In this document: piece by piece, positions 1 through 6,625 of the stretch
Numbering within the stretch: the stretch's first letter is position 1
Layout: every line of letters begins with the position of its first letter
Source: Spirochaetia bacterium
GTDB taxonomy: Bacteria > Spirochaetota > Spirochaetia > Treponematales > Treponemataceae
Assembly: GCA_900769975.1 (NCBI GenBank)
Contig: CAAGIR010000177.1
Coordinates: 1-10,894 of the forward strand
DNA: 10,894 nt
Direction of reading: 5' to 3'
Program-made: the position numbers and the translations under genes
Notes under the pieces: model-generated
The model's input: the letters and a program-made list of their open reading frames with translations, nothing else
Told to the model about the DNA's origin: nothing
Databases searched by the model: none

Positions 1-115
1 ACGGCGGCAGGGCTACGGATATCCCGATGATGACTATTTTTTCCTCAAGCTCTTTGATGCTTCAAGAAAAGTTTATATCAGAAATCAGAAATCACACAAA
101 ATTTAGGATTGAGCC
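1..115 (+). repeat. Left arm of perfect 115-bp terminal inverted repeat
   Basis: Bases 1-115 are the exact reverse complement of 10778-10892; I compared them base by base and found no mismatch. Homology ends at base 116 on this side. The arm contains the end of an ORF reading rightwards (stop TAG at 104-106) and about 9 bases of spacer. It is GC-rich for its first 32 bases and AT-rich afterwards. There is no transposase and no IS-like terminal motif, so I read it as a dispersed or multicopy gene-end repeat. The first base of the window is also the first base of the arm, which suggests the contig was cut here by the assembler. Confidence 0.97.
2..106 (+). CDS. Partial 3' end of an ORF, possibly FGE-fold/DGR-type variable protein
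   Basis: Only the last 34 codons are present; the 5' part lies outside the window. The favoured frame reads RRQGYGYPDDDYFFLKLF and then a basic tail ending SHKI before TAG at 104-106. The G-Y-P-D-D-x-Y run loosely resembles the last segment of bacterial FGE/SUMF lipoproteins, between the CRxxN motif and the usual GFRL end, but the GFRL motif itself is absent. From 14 to 61, fourteen of sixteen codons end in C or T, and most encode Y, D, F or L. Frame 1 offers an alternative short end, GLRISR then TGA at 28-30, which also resembles an FGE terminus. The same 34 codons recur at the other end of the window on the opposite strand. Assignment to the FGE family is an inference. Confidence 0.4.
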   Translation, partial: RRQGYGYPDDDYFFLKLFDASRKVYIRNQKSHKI

Positions 116-146
116 AAAAGAATTATACTTTTTATTCGAATAATGA

Positions 147-152
147 TAAAAT
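147..152 (+). promoter_or_regulatory. Putative extended -10 box for the SpoIIE-type gene
   Basis: TAAAAT at 147-152 is preceded by TG one base upstream (144-145), giving an extended -10 form. It ends 7 nt before the ATG at 160, so initiation would fall at or next to the start codon. I see no convincing -35 hexamer and no Shine-Dalgarno sequence. Confidence 0.3.
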
Positions 153-159
153 ATTAACC

Positions 160-2274
160 ATGAGGAATTTTTTTAAGAGTTTATTATTTATAGCAATATT
201 TACATCTCTCTTTACGGCCTGCAAATCACAAAAGCAGAAACCGTATAGACAAGATGTTTCAGACAAAATTTTTTATTTAGAAACACCCGTAGACGCTTCC
301 TATGGTTATGTAATGCAAAATAATCAATTCTTTAAGCCTCTCCCAAAAGAAAACCGTTCAAACCTGAACAAACTGCTGCAAGATTCAAAAAATCTTTTAT
401 GGCTCAGGATTTCTTTTACAGTAGATGAACCGTTAAAAAACAAAATGATTGCCCTTTACATTTCCCAGCTCCATTCTTCTGCCTGGCTATGGTGCAATGG
501 CAATTCCATCAGAAAATACGGCTCTACACCACCGCATGAAGTAAGTTGCGGAACTGTTGCTCAATATTACATGTTCCCGATTCAGATTATAAACTTCGAA
601 GGTGACAATACAATTTATATTCAAGTCTGGCCAGGTCCTTACGGAGCCATTTCTAACACAATTTTTCTGGGTGAACAACCTTACATTTTTAATCTTGCCG
701 AACGCCACACTTTTTTTAAAGCAAAAATTTCAATCGCCTTTTTTACAATAATGATGCTGATTTTCTTTCTGTATCTTTTGCTTTATTTTGTTTTACGAAA
801 AAGCATGGATACAAAAGTTTACCTTTATTATTCTTTGATAAGCCTTTTTACCGCTTTCTTTTTGACACCTTTTTGCATTTCAGAAATATCCTGGGCGATT
901 CCCGCTTTTATGTCGTTCCTGATGTTTTTAAAATTATTTTTAAATATAAGTGCTTTCGTCACCGTTCATTTTGCAAATTCGTTTATGCTTTCTTATTTAC
1001 ACATCACAATTTCAAAAAGGTCTAAAATTATAAGATTTTTTCTGATTGCAATACCGTCACTGATTGTACTTTTGGCTCCAAATTATGAAATGCTTTCAAA
1101 ACTGCTGCCGGTTCAACTCTTTTTCATTTTTTTTGATTTTGTAATCTGCACGCCACGACTCATAATTGCTTTTAAAGATAAAGAAAAATTCAACGATTCA
1201 CTTAAACTGCTTTTGGGATTTATGCCCGTTTTGATATCCGTAATTGCTGATGTAATTATCCGTACAATATTAAAAATCGACACATTACCGTTCCTTACGA
1301 TTTACGGCTGGCAGATTTCCATCTATATTTTCCTGTTTTATCTTGTTCAGGATTTTGGAAACACTTACGTTTATAACATTTTACTGCGAAACCAAGTGGA
1401 AGAATTAAATACAAATCTTGAACAGATTGTTGCAATGCGCACAAAAGAACTTTCCGAAGCAAACTATGTTCTTTCACGTGGTCTGGAGTCGGTTGCGCAG
1501 GTTCAAAAAAATTTCCTGCCACCAAAAGAACATCTTTTTAAAGGCTGGGATTTTTCTGTTTATTTCCGTCCTCTAGATAATAATGTTTCTGGCGATTTAT
1601 ATGATTATTATTACACAAACGAACGTTTAGACGGATTTGGAATTTTTGATGTTTCAGGTCATGGAATTCCTGCAGGATTGATGACAATTCTTTCCAAAGG
1701 AATAATCAGCCAGCATTTTATAGGAGGAATTGAACAAAAACTTTCCCTTACACAAGTTCTGGAAGAAATAAACGACACTTACATTAAAGAAAAAGTTGAC
1801 GTAGACAATTATATTACAGGATTGCTTTTCAGATTTTCAGATTTAGACAAAAAAAAGGATATTTGCACTGCAGAAGTTGCAAATGCAGGTCACCCTTATC
1901 CGCTTTTTTACAATGCAAAACAAAATACTGTAGAAGAATTAAAATATCCAAAACAGGAAAAACAATTTGGAATTATTGGCGTAGAAGGACTTGACATTTC
2001 ATTCCCGACCATAAGTTTTACAGTGAATACAAATGACATCATCTTATGTTTTACAGACGGACTTACAGAAGCAACAAATAAGAAAAATGAAGAATTTTCA
2101 AAGGAACGTGTAATTAACCTTTTGCAGGAAAATGCACATTTAAATTCAAGCGAAATAGTCCAAAAAATAATTGAAAGTTTTTTTGATTTCACAAAAGATT
2201 CTGACATTCACGATGACATTACTTTGATTGTATTAAAACGAAACAGTTCCAAAAACTTTCTTGAGGGCATTTAA
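160..2274 (+). CDS. 7TMR-DISM lipoprotein with cytoplasmic SpoIIE/PP2C phosphatase domain
   Basis: This 704-aa protein is likely an inner-membrane sensor phosphatase that dephosphorylates a serine/threonine-phosphorylated partner, probably an anti-anti-sigma factor (RsbU-like role). Residues 1-21 form a lipoprotein signal ending in lipobox LFTAC (Cys21). Residues about 35-170 are an extracytoplasmic domain of 7TMR-DISMED2 type. Seven hydrophobic segments follow between about 187 and 401, then a coiled coil at about 406-440. The PP2C-SpoIIE domain occupies about 450-695. Metal-binding motifs are visible: GDLYDYY (from G478), DVSGHG (497-502), FTDGLTEA (631-638) and DD (685-686), so it looks catalytically intact. 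I chose ATG 160 because it begins the signal peptide; an upstream in-frame TTG at 109 lies in the repeat and would bury the signal. No Shine-Dalgarno sequence precedes it. No anti-sigma or STAS gene is adjacent, so the target is unknown. Confidence 0.9.
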   Translation: MRNFFKSLLFIAIFTSLFTACKSQKQKPYRQDVSDKIFYLETPVDASYGYVMQNNQFFKPLPKENRSNLNKLLQDSKNLLWLRISFTVDEPLKNKMIALYISQLHSSAWLWCNGNSIRKYGSTPPHEVSCGTVAQYYMFPIQIINFEGDNTIYIQVWPGPYGAISNTIFLGEQPYIFNLAERHTFFKAKISIAFFTIMMLIFFLYLLLYFVLRKSMDTKVYLYYSLISLFTAFFLTPFCISEISWAIPAFMSFLMFLKLFLNISAFVTVHFANSFMLSYLHITISKRSKIIRFFLIAIPSLIVLLAPNYEMLSKLLPVQLFFIFFDFVICTPRLIIAFKDKEKFNDSLKLLLGFMPVLISVIADVIIRTILKIDTLPFLTIYGWQISIYIFLFYLVQDFGNTYVYNILLRNQVEELNTNLEQIVAMRTKELSEANYVLSRGLESVAQVQKNFLPPKEHLFKGWDFSVYFRPLDNNVSGDLYDYYYTNERLDGFGIFDVSGHGIPAGLMTILSKGIISQHFIGGIEQKLSLTQVLEEINDTYIKEKVDVDNYITGLLFRFSDLDKKKDICTAEVANAGHPYPLFYNAKQNTVEELKYPKQEKQFGIIGVEGLDISFPTISFTVNTNDIILCFTDGLTEATNKKNEEFSKERVINLLQENAHLNSSEIVQKIIESFFDFTKDSDIHDDITLIVLKRNSSKNFLEGI

Positions 2275-2304
2275 TCTTTTTTACGATTTATATCACTAAA
2301 TAAA

Positions 2305-2346
2305 AAAATCCGTATGATATACTTTTAAATACACCATACGGATTTT
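2305..2346. terminator. Bidirectional intrinsic terminator between convergent genes
   Basis: A perfect 12-bp inverted repeat (AAAATCCGTATG at 2305-2316, CATACGGATTTT at 2335-2346) encloses an 18-nt loop. It lies between the 3' ends of the phosphatase (2274) and transketolase (2368) genes. On the minus strand the stem is followed by a run of seven T residues, so it should mainly end the transketolase operon. The plus-strand T tract is shorter (TTTT). Confidence 0.8.
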
Positions 2347-2367
2347 ATAATTTGTCAGTTACTGGAA

Positions 2368-4344
2368 TTATTTATTTAATAATTCTGCAAGTTTTTCAGC
2401 AGTAAATCCTAAATATTCAGCAACTTTGTTTGCAGGACCAGAAGTTCCGAATCTGTCTATGCAGAAACAGTCTTCTTTTTTTGCAAACTGAAGCCATTCT
2501 GTAGAAATACCAGCTTCTGTACAAACAACTCTTTTTGCTTTTCCGATAATTTTTTCCTGTTCACAAGAACAAAGATTTGCAAATTTTTTCAAATCTGGAA
2601 CAGAAACAACACGAATTGTTTTTCCGCTTGTAAGGCTTGCTGCTTTAAGTGCCATATTAACTTCTGAACCAGAAGCAAGGATTGTAATATCTGGAGTATC
2701 TGAACCTTCCTGAACTACATAAGCACCTTTCTGAGCCATGTTTTCTTTCCAGTTTTTATCAGCTTTTTCGTAAACAGCAAGAGCCTGACGTGTAAATGCC
2801 ATACATACAGGATGATCTTTACTTGCATAAGCAATGTTCCATGCCTGCATAGATTCTTCTGGATCACCAGGACGAATAGCCTGCACTCCAGGAATTGCAC
2901 GCAAAGAAGCCATTGTTTCAATCGGCTGATGTGTAGGTCCGTCTTCACCAACATAAATAGAATCATGTGTGAATACATAAATTACAGGCTGTTTCATCAA
3001 TGAAACTACACGCAAAGAAGGACGCAAATAATCAGCAAAAACAAGGAATGTTGCACAGAAAGGACGTAAACCGCCATGCAGAGAAATACCAGCACAAACA
3101 GCCGACATCGCAAATTCTCGGATACCATATTCAATTGTTCTTCCAGCACGATTTGCAGGACTAAATGTTCCATTGTCTGTAGCTTTAAATGCAGTCTTGT
3201 TTGGACCCATTAAATCTGCTGAACCACCTACAAGATTACCATAACGAGCAGCAATTACATTCAAGGCTTTTCCAGAAGCATCACGTGTTGCACAAGCATC
3301 GCCAACTTTATATTCAACATCTTTTACAGTTTCGTCTGTAACACCATCACTAAAATATGCATCCCAAAGTTTCTTTAATTCAGGATTTTCTTTTGCCCAT
3401 GCATCAAATTCTGCATTCCAGTCAGATTCAGCTTTTGCAAAAGATGCTTTTTTATCTTCAAAATATTTATAAGCTTCAGGCACAACATAAAAATCTTTAT
3501 CAACAGGCAAACCAAGATTCTTTTTCGCTTCGATAATTCCTTCTGCACCAAGAGGAGCACCATGAACATCGGCAGTATTCTGTTTTGGAGCACCTTTACC
3601 AATTACAGATTTAAGGATAATCAATGAAGGCTGTTCTTTGTTTGCTTTTGCTTCATTAATAAGCTTAACCATTCCTTCAACATCATACATATCACCACGA
3701 AGAACCTGCCATCCGTATGCTTCGTAACGTTTTTTAATGTCATCTGTAAATGTAATGTCTGTACAACCGTCAATAGAAATTTTATTTTCATCATAGAAAA
3801 CAATAAGTTTTCCAAGTTTAAGATTTCCAGCCAGAGAAGAAGCTTCTGATGCAACGCCTTCCTGTAAACAACCTTCACCTACCAAAGAATATGTGTAGTG
3901 GTCAACAATTGTATGTTTTGGTGTGTTAAATTTTGCAGCCAGCATGCTTTCGGCAATTGCCATACCTACAGCCATAGACACGCCCTGTCCAAGAGGACCT
4001 CCAGTACATTCAACACCATCTGTATCACCAAATTCAGGATGTCCTGGACAACGTGAACCTACCTGACGGAAGTTTTTTATATCATCCATTGAAACTTTAT
4101 AACCTGCAAGATGCAAAATAGAATAAAGCAACATTGAGCCATGACCTGCAGACAAAACAAAGCGGTCTCTGTCAAACCATTTTGAATTAGCAGGATTGTG
4201 CTTCATAATCTCTCCGTAGAGAACTGCAGCAACTTCTGCTGCACCAAGCGGAAGTCCAGGGTGTCCTGAATTTGCTTTTTGAATTGCGTCCATTGACAAG
4301 CTTCTGATTGAAAGTGCAATCGATTCAATACCTTTTTTGTCCAT
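2368..4344 (-). CDS. tkt: Transketolase
   Basis: Thiamine-diphosphate enzyme of the non-oxidative pentose phosphate pathway. It moves two-carbon units from ketoses such as xylulose-5-phosphate to aldose acceptors, in the cytoplasm. The 658-aa length is normal for a full bacterial transketolase. Visible motifs in order are SGHPGLPLGAAE (His28), SAGHGSMLLYS (about 65-75), GGPLGQG (115-121), the ThDP motif GEGCLQEG through the Asn of NKISIDG (about 156-193), EYGIREFAM with the catalytic Glu (near 405) and THDSIYVGEDGPTHQPIE in the pyrimidine-binding domain (near 460-480). The C-terminal domain is complete. The start is an ATG with Shine-Dalgarno AGAGG at 4354-4358. It is the last gene of a three-gene minus-strand operon, 56 nt after the EIIA gene, and ends at the hairpin at 2305-2346. 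Confidence 0.97.
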   Translation of the reverse strand: MDKKGIESIALSIRSLSMDAIQKANSGHPGLPLGAAEVAAVLYGEIMKHNPANSKWFDRDRFVLSAGHGSMLLYSILHLAGYKVSMDDIKNFRQVGSRCPGHPEFGDTDGVECTGGPLGQGVSMAVGMAIAESMLAAKFNTPKHTIVDHYTYSLVGEGCLQEGVASEASSLAGNLKLGKLIVFYDENKISIDGCTDITFTDDIKKRYEAYGWQVLRGDMYDVEGMVKLINEAKANKEQPSLIILKSVIGKGAPKQNTADVHGAPLGAEGIIEAKKNLGLPVDKDFYVVPEAYKYFEDKKASFAKAESDWNAEFDAWAKENPELKKLWDAYFSDGVTDETVKDVEYKVGDACATRDASGKALNVIAARYGNLVGGSADLMGPNKTAFKATDNGTFSPANRAGRTIEYGIREFAMSAVCAGISLHGGLRPFCATFLVFADYLRPSLRVVSLMKQPVIYVFTHDSIYVGEDGPTHQPIETMASLRAIPGVQAIRPGDPEESMQAWNIAYASKDHPVCMAFTRQALAVYEKADKNWKENMAQKGAYVVQEGSDTPDITILASGSEVNMALKAASLTSGKTIRVVSVPDLKKFANLCSCEQEKIIGKAKRVVCTEAGISTEWLQFAKKEDCFCIDRFGTSGPANKVAEYLGFTAEKLAELLNK

Positions 4345-4353
4345 AATAATAAA

Positions 4354-4358
4354 CCTCT
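4354..4358 (-). promoter_or_regulatory. Ribosome-binding site of transketolase
   Basis: AGAGG on the minus strand, 9 nt before the ATG at 4344. It supports that start. The gap to the upstream gene is only 56 nt and I see no promoter or terminator in it, so cotranscription is likely. Confidence 0.7.
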
Positions 4359-4400
4359 ATATATTTTTAATTAAAGCCATTCTAACATGAAAAAAATGAC

Positions 4401-4865
4401 TTAAACTAATTCCCTGATTAATGCTGAAAGAGTTGCTTCATCGGCATGAGCTTCCAACGCTTTTCTAAAACTTGTTTCGCGAAAAAGATTTGCCAAAGAA
4501 GAAAGAACTTTTAAATGAATCTGCGGATTGTAAGTAAGCAAAACAAACATTACAAATACAGAACGCTCATCAGGAGCCTGCATTTCTATTGGATTTTTTG
4601 GATAAACAATGCAGATACGCTGATCTTCTTCATTTTTCATGATAGGGGCACGTGCATGTGGCAGGGCTATTCCATTTCCAACAGCGGTACTTAAAATTTT
4701 TTCGCGTGCACATAAAGCATTATACACTTGTTCCGAAGTCATGCAATCGGGTAAATCTATCATTTTACTGATTTTTGCATAAATTTCTTGTGGTGTTGTA
4801 CCTTCAACATCCTTTATAATTCCACCTTTATGTATTAATTTGATGATATTATCAGCATCTTCCAT
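4401..4865 (-). CDS. ptsN: PtsN-like EIIA domain protein (PTS fructose/mannitol-type EIIA)
   Basis: A 154-aa stand-alone EIIA of the mannitol/fructose/nitrogen-regulatory type (PTS_EIIA_2 family). Such proteins accept a phosphoryl group from HPr or NPr on a conserved histidine, and the stand-alone forms are usually regulatory. The active-site motif GNGIALPHAR places the histidine at residue 70, with Arg72 following. The next conserved segment (IEMQAPDERSVFVMFVLL) and the helix IHLKVLSSLANLFRE are as expected, so the domain is complete. Start ATG has a strong GGAGG at 4875-4879. It sits between an unrecognised gene (55 nt upstream) and transketolase (56 nt downstream). No EIIB/EIIC permease is adjacent, which supports a regulatory role. 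The symbol ptsN is by family resemblance; the exact role in this organism is inferred. Confidence 0.88.
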   Translation of the reverse strand: MEDADNIIKLIHKGGIIKDVEGTTPQEIYAKISKMIDLPDCMTSEQVYNALCAREKILSTAVGNGIALPHARAPIMKNEEDQRICIVYPKNPIEMQAPDERSVFVMFVLLTYNPQIHLKVLSSLANLFRETSFRKALEAHADEATLSALIRELV

Positions 4866-4874
4866 AATAATATT

Positions 4875-4879
4875 CCTCC
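4875..4879 (-). promoter_or_regulatory. Ribosome-binding site of the EIIA gene
   Basis: A perfect GGAGG on the minus strand, 9 nt before the ATG at 4865. It is the best Shine-Dalgarno match in the operon. Confidence 0.75.
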
Positions 4880-4920
4880 ACTTTTTTTATTTAACTGTAA
4901 ACATAAAAGAAGATTTACAT

Positions 4921-6411
4921 TTATTCACTTTTTTTATTTTTTCCATCTATGACAGAAAAGTTTTTATAAAGAAGATTTTCAAAAGAATCACGTACAATTT
5001 TTCCTATTTCCGAAAATGTTTCTACCATACCTTCAAGAGACATCTGAACTTCGGTTACTTTAACATTTACAGAAATATATGAATCGCTTAATTCTTCAAG
5101 CATTTTGCAACAATGACCATACATCTGCGACAAAACAGTCATTTCTAATTGAGGAAAATCTCTTGGATCAATGGAAGATAATCCAATTTTCGTTATCAAC
5201 TCTGCAATCTGCTCATAAAGTTCGAGTACATTTTTACGGACAGGTGCAATTTCATAATCCGAAAACTGATTATATGTCTTTTCCAGTAAATCAACACGCT
5301 TTTTCAGGCCATCCATAAGAGGTTTACTTTCAAAATAATCAGAAAAATTTCTAAAAGGAAAAGTTTTTTCGACTATTTCTTCAAGAGTATAAGGTTTCTG
5401 CCCTTTTGATTTTAAATACAGATTATTGCTCAAATAAGAATCAAAAACTACGGGAGTAAAAACAGAAACAACATCATTCATGATTAAATCTTTATAATCA
5501 TCTTCTGCAATCCATTCACCAGCATATGGAACAATTTCGCCTTTTCGCCAGATTCTCGTTTCAATTCCATACGGCTGAAATCCCAGTTTTGATGTATGCA
5601 TCAAACATTCTTCTATAGAACCGCAATTTTTTATGCACAATTCTTCCTGATTTTCCAAATACAAAAGTGACAACTGTTCTTCTATCGAACTTAAAGGACC
5701 ATGTCTTTTAATACAATCCAAAAGTCCGTTTTCCAGATGAGTATACCATTCTTCACGTTGAATTGCTTCATCAGAAAGAGTTAAATCTTTAAGGGAATTT
5801 TTTTGTATCTGCATTTCTACAATGTTCGATTCCCACTCAATCACACGACAAAGAACCCTGTCACCATATTCAAATTTCTGCTCCCCAGAGATTTTATCAA
5901 GAGGCCAGCATGTAAGAGTTACTTCTGATGGAAAATTATATTGAATATCTTTTATAGAAAAATTTTTGTTGTTGTGATCATTTGCAATAACAGGCAATAA
6001 ATAACCTTCGCCATACAAAGAATAAACATCCATTACAAGATTCATGGAAAAAGTTTCAGAAACAGAATCTACAATACCGTCCGTACCGCATACTTTGAAA
6101 TTATCTGGAAGTACGTTAGGATTTGTAAAAGGCATTGTCCTGTGTCCAATCAAAAACTTGCCTTTCTGAACTTCTTCTTTCGTAGGTTTAAAACTAAACC
6201 ATCTGCCCAAAAAAACACCTGCACGAGTAATAAATAATTCATCATCAAGCGGGAAAACCATTTCCGAAGCATACAATATCTGGATACATTCAGAAACCGA
6301 AGGCTTTTTTCCGCCATGATTTTTTATGTACATTTGAAATTCTTGTACAGTAAAAGGAGTATCTTGTTGATATAAAAAATCTGCGATTATTATCTGGGTT
6401 TTATCTGCCAC
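4921..6411 (-). CDS. Conserved-looking hypothetical protein, first gene of the tkt operon
   Basis: I do not recognise this 496-aa protein. It has no signal peptide and no membrane segment, so it is probably cytoplasmic. The first ~75 residues look like a winged-helix or HARE-type DNA-binding domain (TPFTVQEFQMYI, a helix near 38-52, then LDDELFITRAGVFLGRW), only as a loose resemblance. Next comes PTKEEVQKGKFLIGHRTMPF (about 75-95). A hydrophilic beta-rich stretch with YGDRVLCRVIEW lies near 180-195. The last 130 residues are largely helical and rich in E, L and K, probably coiled coil. The start is GTG at 6411 (an ATG occurs only at codon 27) and has no Shine-Dalgarno; a -10-like box ends 7 nt before it. 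Operon position with an EIIA and transketolase hints at a role in carbon metabolism control, but this is not proven. Confidence 0.8.
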   Translation of the reverse strand: MADKTQIIIADFLYQQDTPFTVQEFQMYIKNHGGKKPSVSECIQILYASEMVFPLDDELFITRAGVFLGRWFSFKPTKEEVQKGKFLIGHRTMPFTNPNVLPDNFKVCGTDGIVDSVSETFSMNLVMDVYSLYGEGYLLPVIANDHNNKNFSIKDIQYNFPSEVTLTCWPLDKISGEQKFEYGDRVLCRVIEWESNIVEMQIQKNSLKDLTLSDEAIQREEWYTHLENGLLDCIKRHGPLSSIEEQLSLLYLENQEELCIKNCGSIEECLMHTSKLGFQPYGIETRIWRKGEIVPYAGEWIAEDDYKDLIMNDVVSVFTPVVFDSYLSNNLYLKSKGQKPYTLEEIVEKTFPFRNFSDYFESKPLMDGLKKRVDLLEKTYNQFSDYEIAPVRKNVLELYEQIAELITKIGLSSIDPRDFPQLEMTVLSQMYGHCCKMLEELSDSYISVNVKVTEVQMSLEGMVETFSEIGKIVRDSFENLLYKNFSVIDGKNKKSE

Positions 6412-6418
6412 GCAAATA

Positions 6419-6447
6419 ATTTTAATGGAATTTTTAAACTTAGTAAA
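6419..6447 (-). promoter_or_regulatory. Putative promoter for the 6411 operon, leaderless geometry
   Basis: On the minus strand, TTTACT (6447-6442), a 17-nt spacer and TAAAAT (6424-6419) form a sigma70-like promoter. The -10 box ends 7 nt before the GTG start at 6411, so the mRNA would start at or next to the start codon. This is an AT-rich intergenic region, so chance matches are likely. Confidence 0.35.
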
Positions 6448-6482
6448 TTACCAAACACACAAAATCACGTAAAACAACAAAT

Positions 6483-6512
6483 ATTTTATCACTTTTATTC
6501 TATTTATTACAA
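6483..6512 (-). promoter_or_regulatory. Alternative upstream promoter for the 6411 operon
   Basis: On the minus strand, TTGTAA (6512-6507), an 18-nt spacer and TAAAAT (6488-6483) preceded by TG one base upstream make an extended -10 promoter. It would give a leader of about 65 nt, which contains no Shine-Dalgarno sequence near the GTG. Confidence 0.35.
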
Positions 6513-6590
6513 TTTTTTTATATTAACGCGAATATTACATTCAAAAGAAAATAAAAAATTGCTGAAAACATCAAAAAGTGACCGAAGTTT

Positions 6591-6619
6591 TTGAAAATAT
6601 AATTTTTATGCGTTATACT
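6591..6619 (+). promoter_or_regulatory. Promoter of the glycosyltransferase gene, leaderless geometry
   Basis: TTGAAA (6591-6596), a 17-nt spacer and TATACT (6614-6619) are a good sigma70 match. The -10 box ends 6 nt before the ATG at 6626, so the transcript would start on or beside that codon. No Shine-Dalgarno is present. A second -10-like TATAAT at 6598-6603 lacks a -35 partner. Confidence 0.5.
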
Positions 6620-6625
6620 GAAAAT

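Noticed and set aside
1..30. Frame-1 reading of the repeat ending GLRISR then TGA as the true protein end
   Set aside because: It resembles an FGE terminus (GFRxxR), but it is only ten codons and uses rarer codons (GGG, CTA, CGG, CGA) than frame 2. Kept as an alternative only.
36..70. Hairpin in the repeat arm (AAGC/GCTT around an 8-nt loop) as a terminator or DGR stem-loop
   Set aside because: Only four continuous base pairs form before a mismatch, and no T tract follows; too weak to call.
1..115. Inverted-repeat arms as the ends of an insertion sequence or transposon
   Set aside because: No transposase or integrase is present, the interior is housekeeping genes, and target-site duplications cannot be seen because the window ends at the arms.
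109..159. TTG at 109 as start of the SpoIIE phosphatase
   Set aside because: It lies inside the repeat arm and would place 17 residues before a clean lipoprotein signal that begins at ATG 160.
4896..4919. TGTAAA/TTTACA hairpin between the 496-aa gene and the EIIA gene as a terminator
   Set aside because: The stem is 6 bp and almost all A-T, with no T tract directly after it. The short gap and strong ribosome-binding site favour cotranscription.
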